From: Onychostoma macrolepis
Taxonomy: Eukaryota > Chordata > Actinopteri > Cypriniformes > Cyprinidae
DNA length: 64,000 nucleotides
NCBI RefSeq assembly: GCF_012432095.1
Contig: NC_081158.1
Span: forward strand, 18,797,297 to 18,861,296
Direction: 5' to 3'
The notes under the pieces are model-generated. The model saw nothing but the letters and a program-made list of their open reading frames with translations, made no database searches and was not told where the DNA came from. Below, piece after piece: positions 34,291-44,340 of the stretch (within the stretch, counting starts at the first letter, position 1; each line of letters begins with the position of its first letter). The position numbers and the translations under genes were made by a program.

Positions 34291-34450
34291 TGTTATGATC
34301 CATAAAAAACACAACAAAAAAATATAAACATTAATTTAAAAAAGAAAAACATAAAAAATGTATACTTTTTTACTTTTACTTAAACTTAGTATGCAGTATA
34401 ATATAGGAGAAATGTATGTATTTATTTTATACTGATTGATTGAGTGCAGC

Positions 34451-35535
34451 TTTAGAGATGTGGTCTTTTGTGCGCCACAAAAAAGAAAAACAAGCATTTT
34501 GAATCACATGTGGGTTGATAAATAATGACAATTCACATTTTTTTGTGAAATATATAATATTGATATAAATAATTTATTTAAACTTATTTAAATTATTTGA
34601 ATTTATTTAATAACAAACACACAAACAAAAATATTATATTATTTTATAAGGGTACAGTATAATATAGTTGAAATTGATATGTATTTATAAAAGTATTCAT
34701 TCATTCATTCATTCATGCATTCATTCATTCATTCCAGCTTTAGAGATGTGGTCTTTAGTGCTCCACTAAAACAAAACAATACAAAAAAGTGTTTTTGAGT
34801 TACATGTTGTCATGGACCTGTCTGTTTCTCCAGTTACAACGCACTCTCACCCAAATTCTAATCAGCCACACCTGCACATCATCTGATCACCAATCAACAC
34901 CGGCATATAAGCACACACCTCACTACAGCTGATTGTCTGGTCTCGTTCATACGAAGTAGACTCCTTATGCTATCACAGCGACTTACCTACTACTTACCTC
35001 CAGTGTTTTCTCTGGTCTGCATTCAAAGTGTTCCTGTCAAGATAAAGATTTCCCATCAACCTATCATCAGCAGTTACCTGGTCAACTGAATATCTTACTT
35101 ACCACTTTCAGTCCATATTGCTCAGCTCAATCTAAAATAAAACCTTTGTGATTAATCTGATTCCTGGCTCAAGTCTGCTTCTGTAACACATGTGGGTTGA
35201 TAATGACTATTTATTTATTTATTGTGAAATATATATCAATAGAAGTTATTTAAATAATTTGAATTTGTTTAAGAACAAACAAACAAACATTTTGTAAGGG
35301 TAGATTATAACATAGTTGAAATTTATAACTAAAAAAAATATATATATAGATGTGGTCTTTTGTCACTTAAAGTTTTTTTTAATCATGTGGGTTAAGAATT
35401 ACGTATTAATATTATTGTGTGTGAAATATATGATATTGATATAAATCATTTATTTACATTTATTTAAATGATTTGACCTTATTTAAAACAAACAAACAAA
35501 AAACATATTGTTTTGAAAGGGTAAGTTGTTCTTTT
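34451..35535 (+). repeat. Three diverged tandem units of about 220-290 bp, the second split by a solo LTR
   Basis: Each unit contains AGATGTGGTCTTTwG, then CATGTGGGTTGATAA or a variant, GTGAAATATAT, ATTTATTTAAAT-rich sequence, AACAAACAAACA and AAGGGTA..ATA.TAGTTGAAAT. Units begin about 34451, 34739 and 35348. The middle unit is interrupted exactly by the LTR at 34808-35188. A (CATT)n tract sits at 34696-34733. Confidence 0.7.
34808..35188 (+). mobile_element. Solo LTR of a Gypsy-like retrotransposon, 5-bp target duplication
   Basis: The 381-bp segment starts TGTCATGGACC and ends CTTCTGTAACA, i.e. the TG...CA rule, and is flanked by CATGT at 34803-34807 and 35189-35193. CGGCATATAAGCACACACC (about 34901-34919) is a TATA-like promoter region and AAATAAAACCTTTGTG (about 35135) a polyadenylation signal, giving a U3-R-U5 layout. 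No internal region adjoins it, so it is the product of LTR-LTR recombination. The same family left a fragment at 33112-33316. Confidence 0.88.
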
Positions 35536-35633
35536 AGTTTTTCTCTTTCGTTCATGCAGATAAATGAGGGCTTTAGGAAGGTGTCACACAGACAAGACAG
35601 ATATGAAAATATATACTCACTTACTCCCCAACA

Positions 35634-35651
35634 CACACAGCCACACACACG

Positions 35652-35682
<31 letters not shown>

Positions 35683-35690
35683 ACACAGAG
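35634..35690. repeat. (CA)n microsatellite
   Basis: CA dinucleotides with CG and TC interruptions. A (TG)n tract follows at 35827-35855 and a T-run at 35774-35788. Confidence 0.95.
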
Positions 35691-35859
35691 TACTGAGTGA
35701 CGGGATTAGGAGTGGAAACATGCAGTAGACATGAAGCCATATCTCGGGAGTGAGAGCGTGTTGCATATCTAACTTTTTTTTTTTTTTGGTCTTTAAGTCT
35801 AATGCTGAGTGATTCATTGATGTTGCTGTGTGTGTGTGTGTGTGTGTGTGTGTGCATAT

Positions 35860-36990
35860 ATGGATTTGAGTTTATGTTTAGATTAATGTTAACAAGAGGA
35901 GATTGCCCACAGTGGAACCTCAAGGATCATTTAGCAGGACTACAAACATCAATGTCCATCAGCGACTGCCTTATTCACTTGGATACACTGATGTATAGAC
36001 TGAAGTAAGACCTGCTGTAGAGATACACACATATAGATATATGCTTATTTATATAAGTAAATAGGTTTGATATAACAAGTCAATGGAGTAAAGATGTCCA
36101 ACCAAATGTTTTACATTACATCCGAGCATCAGTACTCTAAATATTCAATTATACTGTTATGACTCATACAGTTTCTGCAAAATGACATCATTTTTGAACC
36201 CCTATCCAATCTCGGACAAAACGTGAAGTCTTTGAGACTAATGCAGATTAAACAAAATAATTGTGAAAATTCCATAGACTGGATGAATAGACTTTTAGCT
36301 TCAGCTGACACTGTTTTTACTCCAGTAATGTGTTGCATTATTATGTCCCTATCATAATGTCTTTATATTTACATACATTTTATTTATTTATTATGGTAGT
36401 TCATTTTTTAAATTATAAAGTTATTTTATTATCACAATTAAGTGAACATATGATTTTTTTTTTTTTACATTATAAATGAACAGTTTATCAATAAATTATT
36501 TTAATTAGTAATTAATTCACTTTGCATCCTGTTAGTATTTATCATGCATCTAACAAAAACAGTTAACAAAACTGTTAACTGTTCTAACAAAAACACTTCC
36601 TCCAGGAAGTGACATCATTTTATATCAATAGCAATAGCAGCACAGATATAAGTACTGCTAGCAATAGATTTGATAAACAATGTAATGCTTGGTGGTTTTT
36701 GCTAAAACATTTAAATGTTATAAATATTAAATACTATAACTAAAGACAGAATATTAAAAACAAAAGTTACTTTTTTGTTTACATTACATATGTAATTTAG
36801 AAAAAAATATTCTTAGTATTTTACTATATATATATTTTTTTCAGATCAGCTTAAATTAAATATATTATAACAAAATACTACCATGATGCAAACATATTTT
36901 ACAATTTAAATTCTATAAATCTTTTATACTACCTTGTATATTTATTTATTTATTTATTTATTTAATGATTCATATTATTGAGATATATTT
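35860..36990. other. AT-rich unique DNA, no gene seen
   Basis: Nothing coding. Includes the inverted words AACAGTTAACAAAACTGTTAAC (36560-36581) and an (ATTT)n tract at 36941-36965. Confidence 0.5.
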
Positions 36991-37122
36991 TTCATAGGGC
37001 CGTAAAAACGATTAATTGTTTACATTAAATTTGTTTACATACTATATGTGTGTAATGTGTACATATTTGTTTATATATAAATACACACATTTATGTATAT
37101 ATTAAATAATATAATATTAAAT

Positions 37123-37127
<5 letters not shown>

Positions 37128-37219
<92 letters not shown>
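37128..37219. repeat. Long (TA)n microsatellite
   Basis: About 88 bases of pure TA inside the hAT MITE, with the Tc1 element inserted at its right edge. A second TA-rich block (38686-38821) lies on the other side of the Tc1, as expected if the Tc1 landed in one original tract. Confidence 0.95.
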
Positions 37220-37221
<2 letters not shown>

Positions 37222-37409
37222 ACCCAAATTCGGAAATGTTGGGACTTTTAAAATTTGAATAAAATGAAAACTAAAAGAATTTAAAATCACATGAGCCAAT
37301 ATTTTATTCACTAGATAACATAACAAATGTTTAAACTGAGATATTTGACAATTTAATGCCTGCTACAGGTCTCAAAATAGTTGGGACGGGGACATGTTTA
37401 CCATGGTGT

Positions 37410-38415
37410 AGCATCTCCTCTTCAATTCAAAACAGTTTGAAGATGTCTGGGCATCGAGGTTATGAGTTTCTGGAGTTTTGGAGTTGGAATTTGGTCCCAT
37501 TCTTGCCTGATATAGGTTTCCAGCTGCTGAAGAGTTTGTGGTCGTCTTTGATGTATTTTTCGTTTAATGATGCGCCAAATGTTCTCTATAGGTGAAAGAT
37601 CTGGACTGCAGGCAGGCCAATTCAGCCATAACTCTTCTACTACGAAGCAATGCTGTTGTAATAGCTGCAGCATGTGGTTTTGCATTGTCATGGCTTCCTT
37701 TTTGCATGATAGAGCTTTACTTGGCATCTGCAGATGGCATAGCGGATTGTGTTTACTGACAGTGGTTTCTGGAAGTATTCTTGGGCCCATTTAGTAATGT
37801 CAATGACTGAATCATGCCGATGAGTGATGCAGTGTCGTCTGAGGGCCTGAAGACCACGGGCATCCAACAAAGGTCTTCGGCCTTGTTTCTTACGCACAGA
37901 GATTTCTCCAGTTTCTCTGAATCTTTTGATGATGTTATGCACTGTAGATTATGAGAATTGCAAAGCCTTTGCAATGTGACGTTGAGGAACGTTGTTTTTT
38001 TTTTTTTTTGTTATCAACTTTTTATTGGGTTTTTTTTTTTACACACAACATCACAACATCCATTCAAAACAACAAAAAACAAAACAACAGACATATAATC
38101 AATACTTTAAAGAGTCCATTCAAAAGGAAGAGAGGAAAAAAGCAAAAAGCAAAACAAGTCATTCCTTTATATAATGAAGTACTGTATGTTAAAGGAAAAA
38201 CACTGCCAAGCATCAATAGTAGAGGGCTTGGCCCCATTAATTTGCGCTGTTGTACATTCACTATTTTCAGGAGGCTATGGATCCAATATGTTTTTCCACA
38301 CATGTGCGGTGTAAACCAATTCTGTATTATTGTCTTCTTCGCGAGGAACATTGTTTTTAAAGTATTCCACAATCTTTTTATGCACTCTTTCACAGATTGG
38401 AGAGCCTCTGCCCAT
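37410..38415 (-). pseudogene. Tc1 transposase relic with a deletion of the catalytic core and a retro-insert
   Basis: Minus-strand reading: the start ATG is at about 38415 with MGRGSPICERVHKKIVEYF. The frame is then interrupted by the 38000-38342 insert. It resumes with VHNIIKRFRETGEISVRKK-like HTH and linker, reaches LYHAKRKP, and then jumps at about 37693 straight to NAKPHAA-like sequence. Compared with the 58.7-kb copy, roughly 375 bp including the WSDES and MVWGC blocks are gone. The end is clear: NWPACSPDLSPIENIWRIIK with the catalytic Glu, and the terminal RHLQTVL. It is dead, with no first catalytic Asp. Confidence 0.85.
38000..38342 (-). mobile_element. Poly(A) retro-insert, probably L1-type LINE 3' end, 16-bp target duplication
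   Basis: GAGGAACGTTGTTTTT at 37984-37999 and GAGGAACATTGTTTTT at 38343-38358 are direct repeats with one difference, and only one copy exists in the intact relative at 59.15 kb. On the minus strand the insert ends CAATAAAAAGTTGATAAC then A-rich, so it has a polyadenylation signal and tail. Its minus-strand frame (AKKTIIQNW...) could be the C-terminus of an L1-type ORF2, but I cannot exclude a processed host transcript. Confidence 0.75.
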
Positions 38416-38728
38416 CTTTACTTTTGAGAGACTTTGCCTCTCTAAGACATCCCTTTTATAGCTAATCATGTTACAGACCTCATGTCAATTAATTTAAGTT
38501 GCTAGATGTTCTCCCAGCTGAATCTTTAAAAATTTTGTTTAAACATTTGTTATATTCTCTATGTTCTATTGTGAATAAAATATTGGCTCATGTGATTTGA
38601 AAGCCTTTTAGTTTTCATTTTTTCAAATAAAAAACGTCCCAACATTTACGTATATATATGTTCTGTATATATACTGTATATATGTATGTATATATATATA
38701 TATATATAATATATTCATATTTTCTATA

Positions 38729-38825
<97 letters not shown>

Positions 38826-39149
38826 AATAAATATTCACAGTACACACACATATAGTGTAAACATAAACATTTATTTTGAATGCGATTTAATCACGATTAA
38901 TCGTTTTGCAGCCCAACTTTCTATATACGTTTTTTTTTTTTTTTTTTTTGCATTAAATGAGAACTGTGTTCAATGCATTTGTAAATATGCAAGAAAATCA
39001 GAAAAAGGGTATACTTTTAATTGTACAGTATATGAATATTATTAATAAGAGACCATCAGATCGCCACTTGACGTGGTTAATCATAATATCACATAATAAT
39101 AACAAATAATTCTTCTTAATAATAACAACTCCATTCAACTGACTCAACA

Positions 39150-39530
39150 GATAATCACTTTTTTTTTTCTTTTTTAGTTAACAACTTTTTATTACATTTT
39201 CTTCAATAGTAGTAAAAAACAAAAAGCAACTGTGCAAATTTAGAACCCACCCCCACCCACAATAAAATATTTTTTACAAGGATTTTAGAAAAGATGACAC
39301 AACATTAAAAGCTGAATGCCATACATTTACAGTTTCCACATTAGGTCCATGTATATGAGAAGTTGAGAGTTCCATCGAGATAATGTCCAACAAATACACA
39401 GTCCAGGTTCGTCTGTCCATTGTGTGAGGAGGATTCCAATGGTTGACTAATAATTTTTTTTTTAAAGCTGTGAGAGCAGCTAACAGTGAACATCTTTATT
39501 GGATGGACAAGGTGAAGTCCCAAAAATCAG
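39150..39530 (-). mobile_element. L1-type LINE 3' end, minus strand
   Basis: On the minus strand the sequence ends ATGTAATAAAAAGTTGTTAA then CT and an A-rich run, very like the 3' end of the 38.0-kb insert (AATAAAAAGTTGATAAC). Upstream is a partly open frame (39523-39341) of uncertain identity. Flanking duplications were not found. Family placement is tentative. Confidence 0.5.
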
Positions 39531-41885
39531 TCATGAAAAAATGATGCGGAGTCAAACATATCTCAGTACCCAACAAATATAACAGGTTCTGTGAGAGCTG
39601 AGACCAAAAAGGTGAGAGAGGATATAGGATATGTGACATTACAGAATTCGTATCTGCACCACCTTTCTTTTTTTTTCTCCTTCTTTCCAGACTTCTCTTT
39701 CACTCATAATTGACCGTTCACTCTAGAATATTTACATTAAGCCGAACTAAAAGTTGGAAACTCAAGCCTCCCAGTAAGACTGGACTCGGAGCAGTGGGAG
39801 AGACCACACCACATACACAGCCACACGTCAGACATGATATGCCCATTTAGCACCTTTCTGTGCGAACAGAGGTCAAAGAATGCGTGTGTGTGTTTTGACT
39901 GCGCGAGACGGCTTGTTAGGGCTTTAATGTGGGTGTTGACTAGCGGATTATTCCCTGGACACACCTCCCCTTTTAGTCCGTCACCACTCATTATGATAAC
40001 AATAAACCTCCGGCGGTCTTAAAGGGCCGCTGACAGGCCCGAGCTAATGACACTGTCGCTTCCACCCTGATGACTTGTACAGCTGTAGGAAACCTCCTTC
40101 CTTTCTTTCTCTCCCCGAATTTGTCTTTGAAGTGATTGTCCGAGTTTATTACTGTCCGGCGCTTTGTTTTGCTGCGTCTGCGTTAGCCATCTAGGAGCGG
40201 TAAACAGATATAGCGGATTTCCAGATGTCATTCCCATGGCCTTAAAGTCTGTATCTCTATCTGAGGGCCTAAGCGGGAGCTCTACGGTTACAGGTCAGGG
40301 GTCGGAGTTCAGAGGGTGACGGCGGGTGACGTTGACAATGACACAGGTGCGGCATTGAGCTGTGCTCACCTGTGGATCATGCTCCCCTTTCCTTCAATTA
40401 ACAGAACGAACTCGCGCACACGGTCATGACCACTGCGTGAACTTCATGTAGTGAGGTGATTCTCTGATTCGCTCTCTGTGTGTGTGTGTGTGTCTTGGTT
40501 TTGCCCCTAATGTCGCTCAAAGCAGCAGGTGCGAAAACAGGACTAGCTTTGTGATCCTCACTCCCTCAGATGAATGTTATGTCTATGTGTGTGTGTGTGT
40601 GTGTGAGTGTGTGTGTTTTAGCACAGGGATCTAAAAATACTGGCCCCAAATTATTTTTTTTAGGAGCTAAAGTGTTAATAGTTGTTGAAATCAAATTAAA
40701 TTGTAATTTATTATAAATTATATCAGTATCAAATCAGTTTTATTTTTTTCTGCTTTTGGTCTTTGGTGTGTGTGTGTGTGTGTGTGTGGGTATGTGTGTG
40801 TCTGGGGTTGGTAAGATTTTTAGTTTTTTAAGAACTTTATTTGATCAAAAATACAGTAAAAATGTAATATTGTGGAAAAAAAAATTACACTTTAAAGTTT
40901 CTTATTTTTTATTTTATTTTATTTTTTATAAATTTTAAAATGTTATTTAGTCCTGTAATGGAAAAAAATAATTTTACCCCTTTAGAAATGTTTCTTATGG
41001 TTATCACTGTTGATGACGGTCATTCTTCTAAATATTTTTGTGGATGCATTTTTTTTTTAGCATTCTTTGATGTATAGAGAGTTTAAAAGAACAGCATTTA
41101 TTTGAAATATAAATCTTCTTAAACTATATGAAAGTATTCTGTCACTTTTGATCAATTCAATGCATCCTTGCTAAAAAAAAAAAAACTAAAAAAAAAAAAA
41201 CTTTTGAATGGTGGTGTATTATTAACTATCAAAAAACTGACTGTCAGTTAAATGAAACATTATATATAAATGATAAATTACATGATGTCTATGCTCAAAT
41301 TTGATTTTTGCACCCAAGAAAGCTGTGTTAGTTGCATTACTGCGCTAGTAACAGCATATAAGTAAAATAAACGTTGTAAACTATTAAAACAAAATAGAGT
41401 AGGGTAAATGCTGAAATATTTGTTTTTGTTCTCTCATAAGTTGCAGCTGAAATACTTGTAGCATGCAAAGAATGCAAATTCCCAGTTATTTAATACATTC
41501 ACCAATTGTGTAATATACAGCAGAGTTTAGTGTGAGGAATACTGTATGCCACAATGCAGTGCACTTGTCTTGACCTTCAAGTGTGATGGATGAACTGCAT
41601 TTTATTACTGTATTCTTGACTGGCTGACCAAAAGACTGGCTGAATGTAATGATGTCATAACAATAATGTAAAACATTTATTGTTGCAGGTGTCATACTAT
41701 TTCACATACGTGCTTTTCTTATATTCAATATAGTATATAATGTGTTTTCAATAGTACTCCATTGAACTTAGCCAACAGGTCTGAATTCTTTGCATGTTTT
41801 AATGATTCACTGTAACATCAGCCAACTGCGGTCAGCAAAATGCAGAAACAAATCAAATGTTATTAAATCCAACAGTAATCAGTAT

Positions 41886-41916
<31 letters not shown>

Positions 41917-43183
41917 TTTCTTGGATGGGAAACAATCCCACCTGCACCTGATCTTTGCATCGGTCTCTCAAACGATTCCTCCAGAACCTGGCCTTGACTT
42001 GTAGTTCCTCCTGGGATGAAATCTTGTTTTGCATTTAAATTCGTTATTATTACTGGGTTTAATAAAGACCAGAATTTGAAGCTGATACACTGATAGTGTG
42101 TCCTTTAAATGACCCCCTGACCCACACAACACACCCCTTAAACTAACACACACACACTTTTCATTCTAATCAGGTTATGTGGGAGTTAACACGTGCGTGA
42201 GATTGGCTGTTCACCTAAAATATTAAGATTGTCTGTGCATGTTGTCATATGGACGGTCAATTCTCTGCCTTACTGTCTGAAATCAGATATGCTGATGAAA
42301 TGAATATGCCATTAGTGTTATTACATTCTACATACTCTTTTAAACTTATCTTCTTGTAATCTGTATAGCTTTTGTGCATTAATATGACTAACAGACACTC
42401 AAAGTATAAATCTGAGATATTAGATTGTGAGATTGAGTTGTCTAGACAGACATCTGAATATTGGGCCATTTAGTAGAGGAAATTGTATTTCTAAGATGTT
42501 ACCTTCATAGCTCAGAAGACTTAATGGATGTTTCAGTTGTTATCAAATTTGTCGATGTTTTTCCTAAACTTATTTGTTAAAATGTTAATGTAAAATGCTT
42601 AAATAATTAAATTAAAATTAATTGAATTGAATTTAAACTAGATTTATCAGGTGAACAGGAAACTGTTTTTTCCCATAAAACTATTTTACAACAACAGCAA
42701 CAACGACAATAATAATAATAATAATAATAATGTATAACTTTTAATTTAAACATTAGATTACTGGGGTATAACATCTGAGAAACAGGAGACTTAAGAAAAT
42801 ATATCATTTTAATCTCACTGCAGCCTAGGAGAAACAATTGAGAGATTAAAGATATCTAATTTCTGTTTTTCTTTCTTATGTGGCCCTGCCTTCTCGAGAT
42901 CTGAAGAAACTGTTTAACTGTGATCAGTCACTATTCCACCTGTTGTATTTCCCACAGTGTCTTTTAAGAATCCAAGGGTCCTAGTAATGGAATCTGATTG
43001 GATAACATCATTGCAGTCCGATTCAATAACATCTTGATGCCTTTATATGTATATTTCTCATGTGCATGAATGATTCTCTCTCAGTGCAGTAACTGCAGGT
43101 CTCTCACTCTTAAACTCACTCCCTCCCTAATATCAATAGTCAACAGAACCTGCCAAACCAAACAAATCTCAAAGGTTCACTCA

Positions 43184-43220
<37 letters not shown>

Positions 43221-43314
43221 ACTCTTCGACCCCTAAACGGCCCATTCTCTGTCCAAAAGAGAGCTTAAGCATAGGGTCACCGTGAGGTTAGCACAATACA
43301 GTTGACTGGAGCCT

Positions 43315-43345
<31 letters not shown>

Positions 43346-43940
43346 CTATTAACTCTAAAAACATATGTGAGAGTAGTTATGTGCCAGAACAGTACAGTGC
43401 TCTAGTCTGTTTGTTGCATTTAGATCTCAAAAATAATTCACCTAGATTCATCTAAAAAAGGTCAAAACCAAGAAGAGACGGAAAATGAAAATTTACTATA
43501 AAATATAAATGTACATCCAGAAATATATAGAAAAAATAACATAATATTGCTAAGGTGCTATGTGATTGCTAGCATACTCTGAATGGTTTAGCATATTGCT
43601 ATACTGTTAGCTTTGTTCTGGTGACAGATTGGGCATGCATTTTATTGTATTTCTATTTATTCAAGTGCGATTTATTTTTTGACGAACAAGTTAAGCGCAA
43701 ATCCCACCTCAGGTTTCATTGGTCAATTCAATCTCACAGTCACCTGTCAAGCAAAGTTCAGGCTTCATGGATTCAGTTCAGAGTTCAGAAATATTGTAGA
43801 TGGATCCAATTGCAACAAATATAAATGTTATCTATTAGGATGTGCAGTATATTAAGTTTGAGGTTGGTGTTTAGGTTAGAATTTAGAGTTAGTATTTGTT
43901 TTAGCATTATTTAGTAAATCAGCACTATTACTGTCATGCC
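39531..43940. other. Mostly unique DNA with several microsatellites
   Basis: No gene seen. 39740-40460 is GC-richer and repeat-free (GACGGCTTGTTAGGGCTTTA, AGCCATCTAGGAGCGGTAAA), a candidate conserved non-coding block. (TG)n tracts at 40477-40494, 40586-40617 and 40764-40788, an A-run pair at 41172-41201, (CA)n at 41889-41916, (AAT)n at 42704-42731, and (CA)n at 43183-43215 and 43313-43338. Otherwise AT-rich. Confidence 0.45.
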
Positions 43941-43942
43941 CA

Positions 43943-44340
43943 CTTAAAGGGATAATTCACCCAAAAATGAAAATTAATTACTCATCCTCATGTCGTTCCA
44001 AACCCGTCATCTTCGGAACACAAATTAAGATATTTTTGATGAAATCCGAGAACTTTCTGATCCTGCATAGACAGCAACGCAACTACCACGTTTAAGGCCC
44101 AGAATGGTAGTAAGTACATTGTTAAAATAGTCCACGTGACATCAGTGGTTCAACCTTAATTTTACGAAGCTATACGAATAGATTTTGTGCATTTAAAAAA
44201 AAAAAAAAAAACTTTATTCGCATGCATTGTGGTACTCTTGTGAACCCGCGTCAAAGATTGAAACGGAAGAGAATAAATTGTTGAATAAAGTTGTTATTTT
44301 TGTTTTCTTTGCTCACCAAAAGTATTCTCGTTGTTGGTTT
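43943..44340 (+). mobile_element. TTAA-type fish MITE, right end missing
   Basis: TTAAAGGGATAATTCACCCA and AAAATGAAAATTAATTACTC are the left terminus, followed by CATCCTCATGTCGTTCCAAA and, further in, GTGGTTCAACCTTAATTTTA and AATTGTTGAATAAAGTTGTT, a known internal part of the family. The complementary terminus is absent, so the copy is truncated at about 44340. It contains an A-run at 44196-44211. Confidence 0.7.

Larger units (their letters stand above)
37220..38650 (-). mobile_element. Tc1/mariner transposon, internally deleted, interrupted by a poly(A) retro-insert
   Basis: Left end CAACCCAAATTCGGAAATGT with TTGGGACTTTTAAAATTTGA, and right end ATAAAAAACGTCCCAACATT, match the ends of the copy at 58719-60273. 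The last 15 or so bases of the right terminus have merged into the TA tract. The element contains CACATGAGCCAATATTTTAT at one end and its complement at the other. Its transposase is on the minus strand. Confidence 0.85.
36995..38915. mobile_element. hAT-like MITE holding a nested Tc1 (with a nested retro-insert)
   Basis: Left end TAGGGCCGTAAAAACGATTA and right end AATCGTTTTGCAGCCCA are inverted. Inside, both sides read inward through the same words: TTGTTTACATAC...TATGTGTGT on the left, and the complement of TGTTTACACTATATGTGTGT on the right, then (TA)n. These are the two ends of a very common fish hAT MITE. The candidate 8-bp flanks (ATTTTTCA and ACTTTCTA) match only partly, consistent with age. 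Confidence 0.65.

Noticed and set aside
38615..38851. Ile-Tyr repeat ORFs
   Set aside because: Translated (TA)n microsatellite. The same applies at 37117-37326 and 5740-5827.
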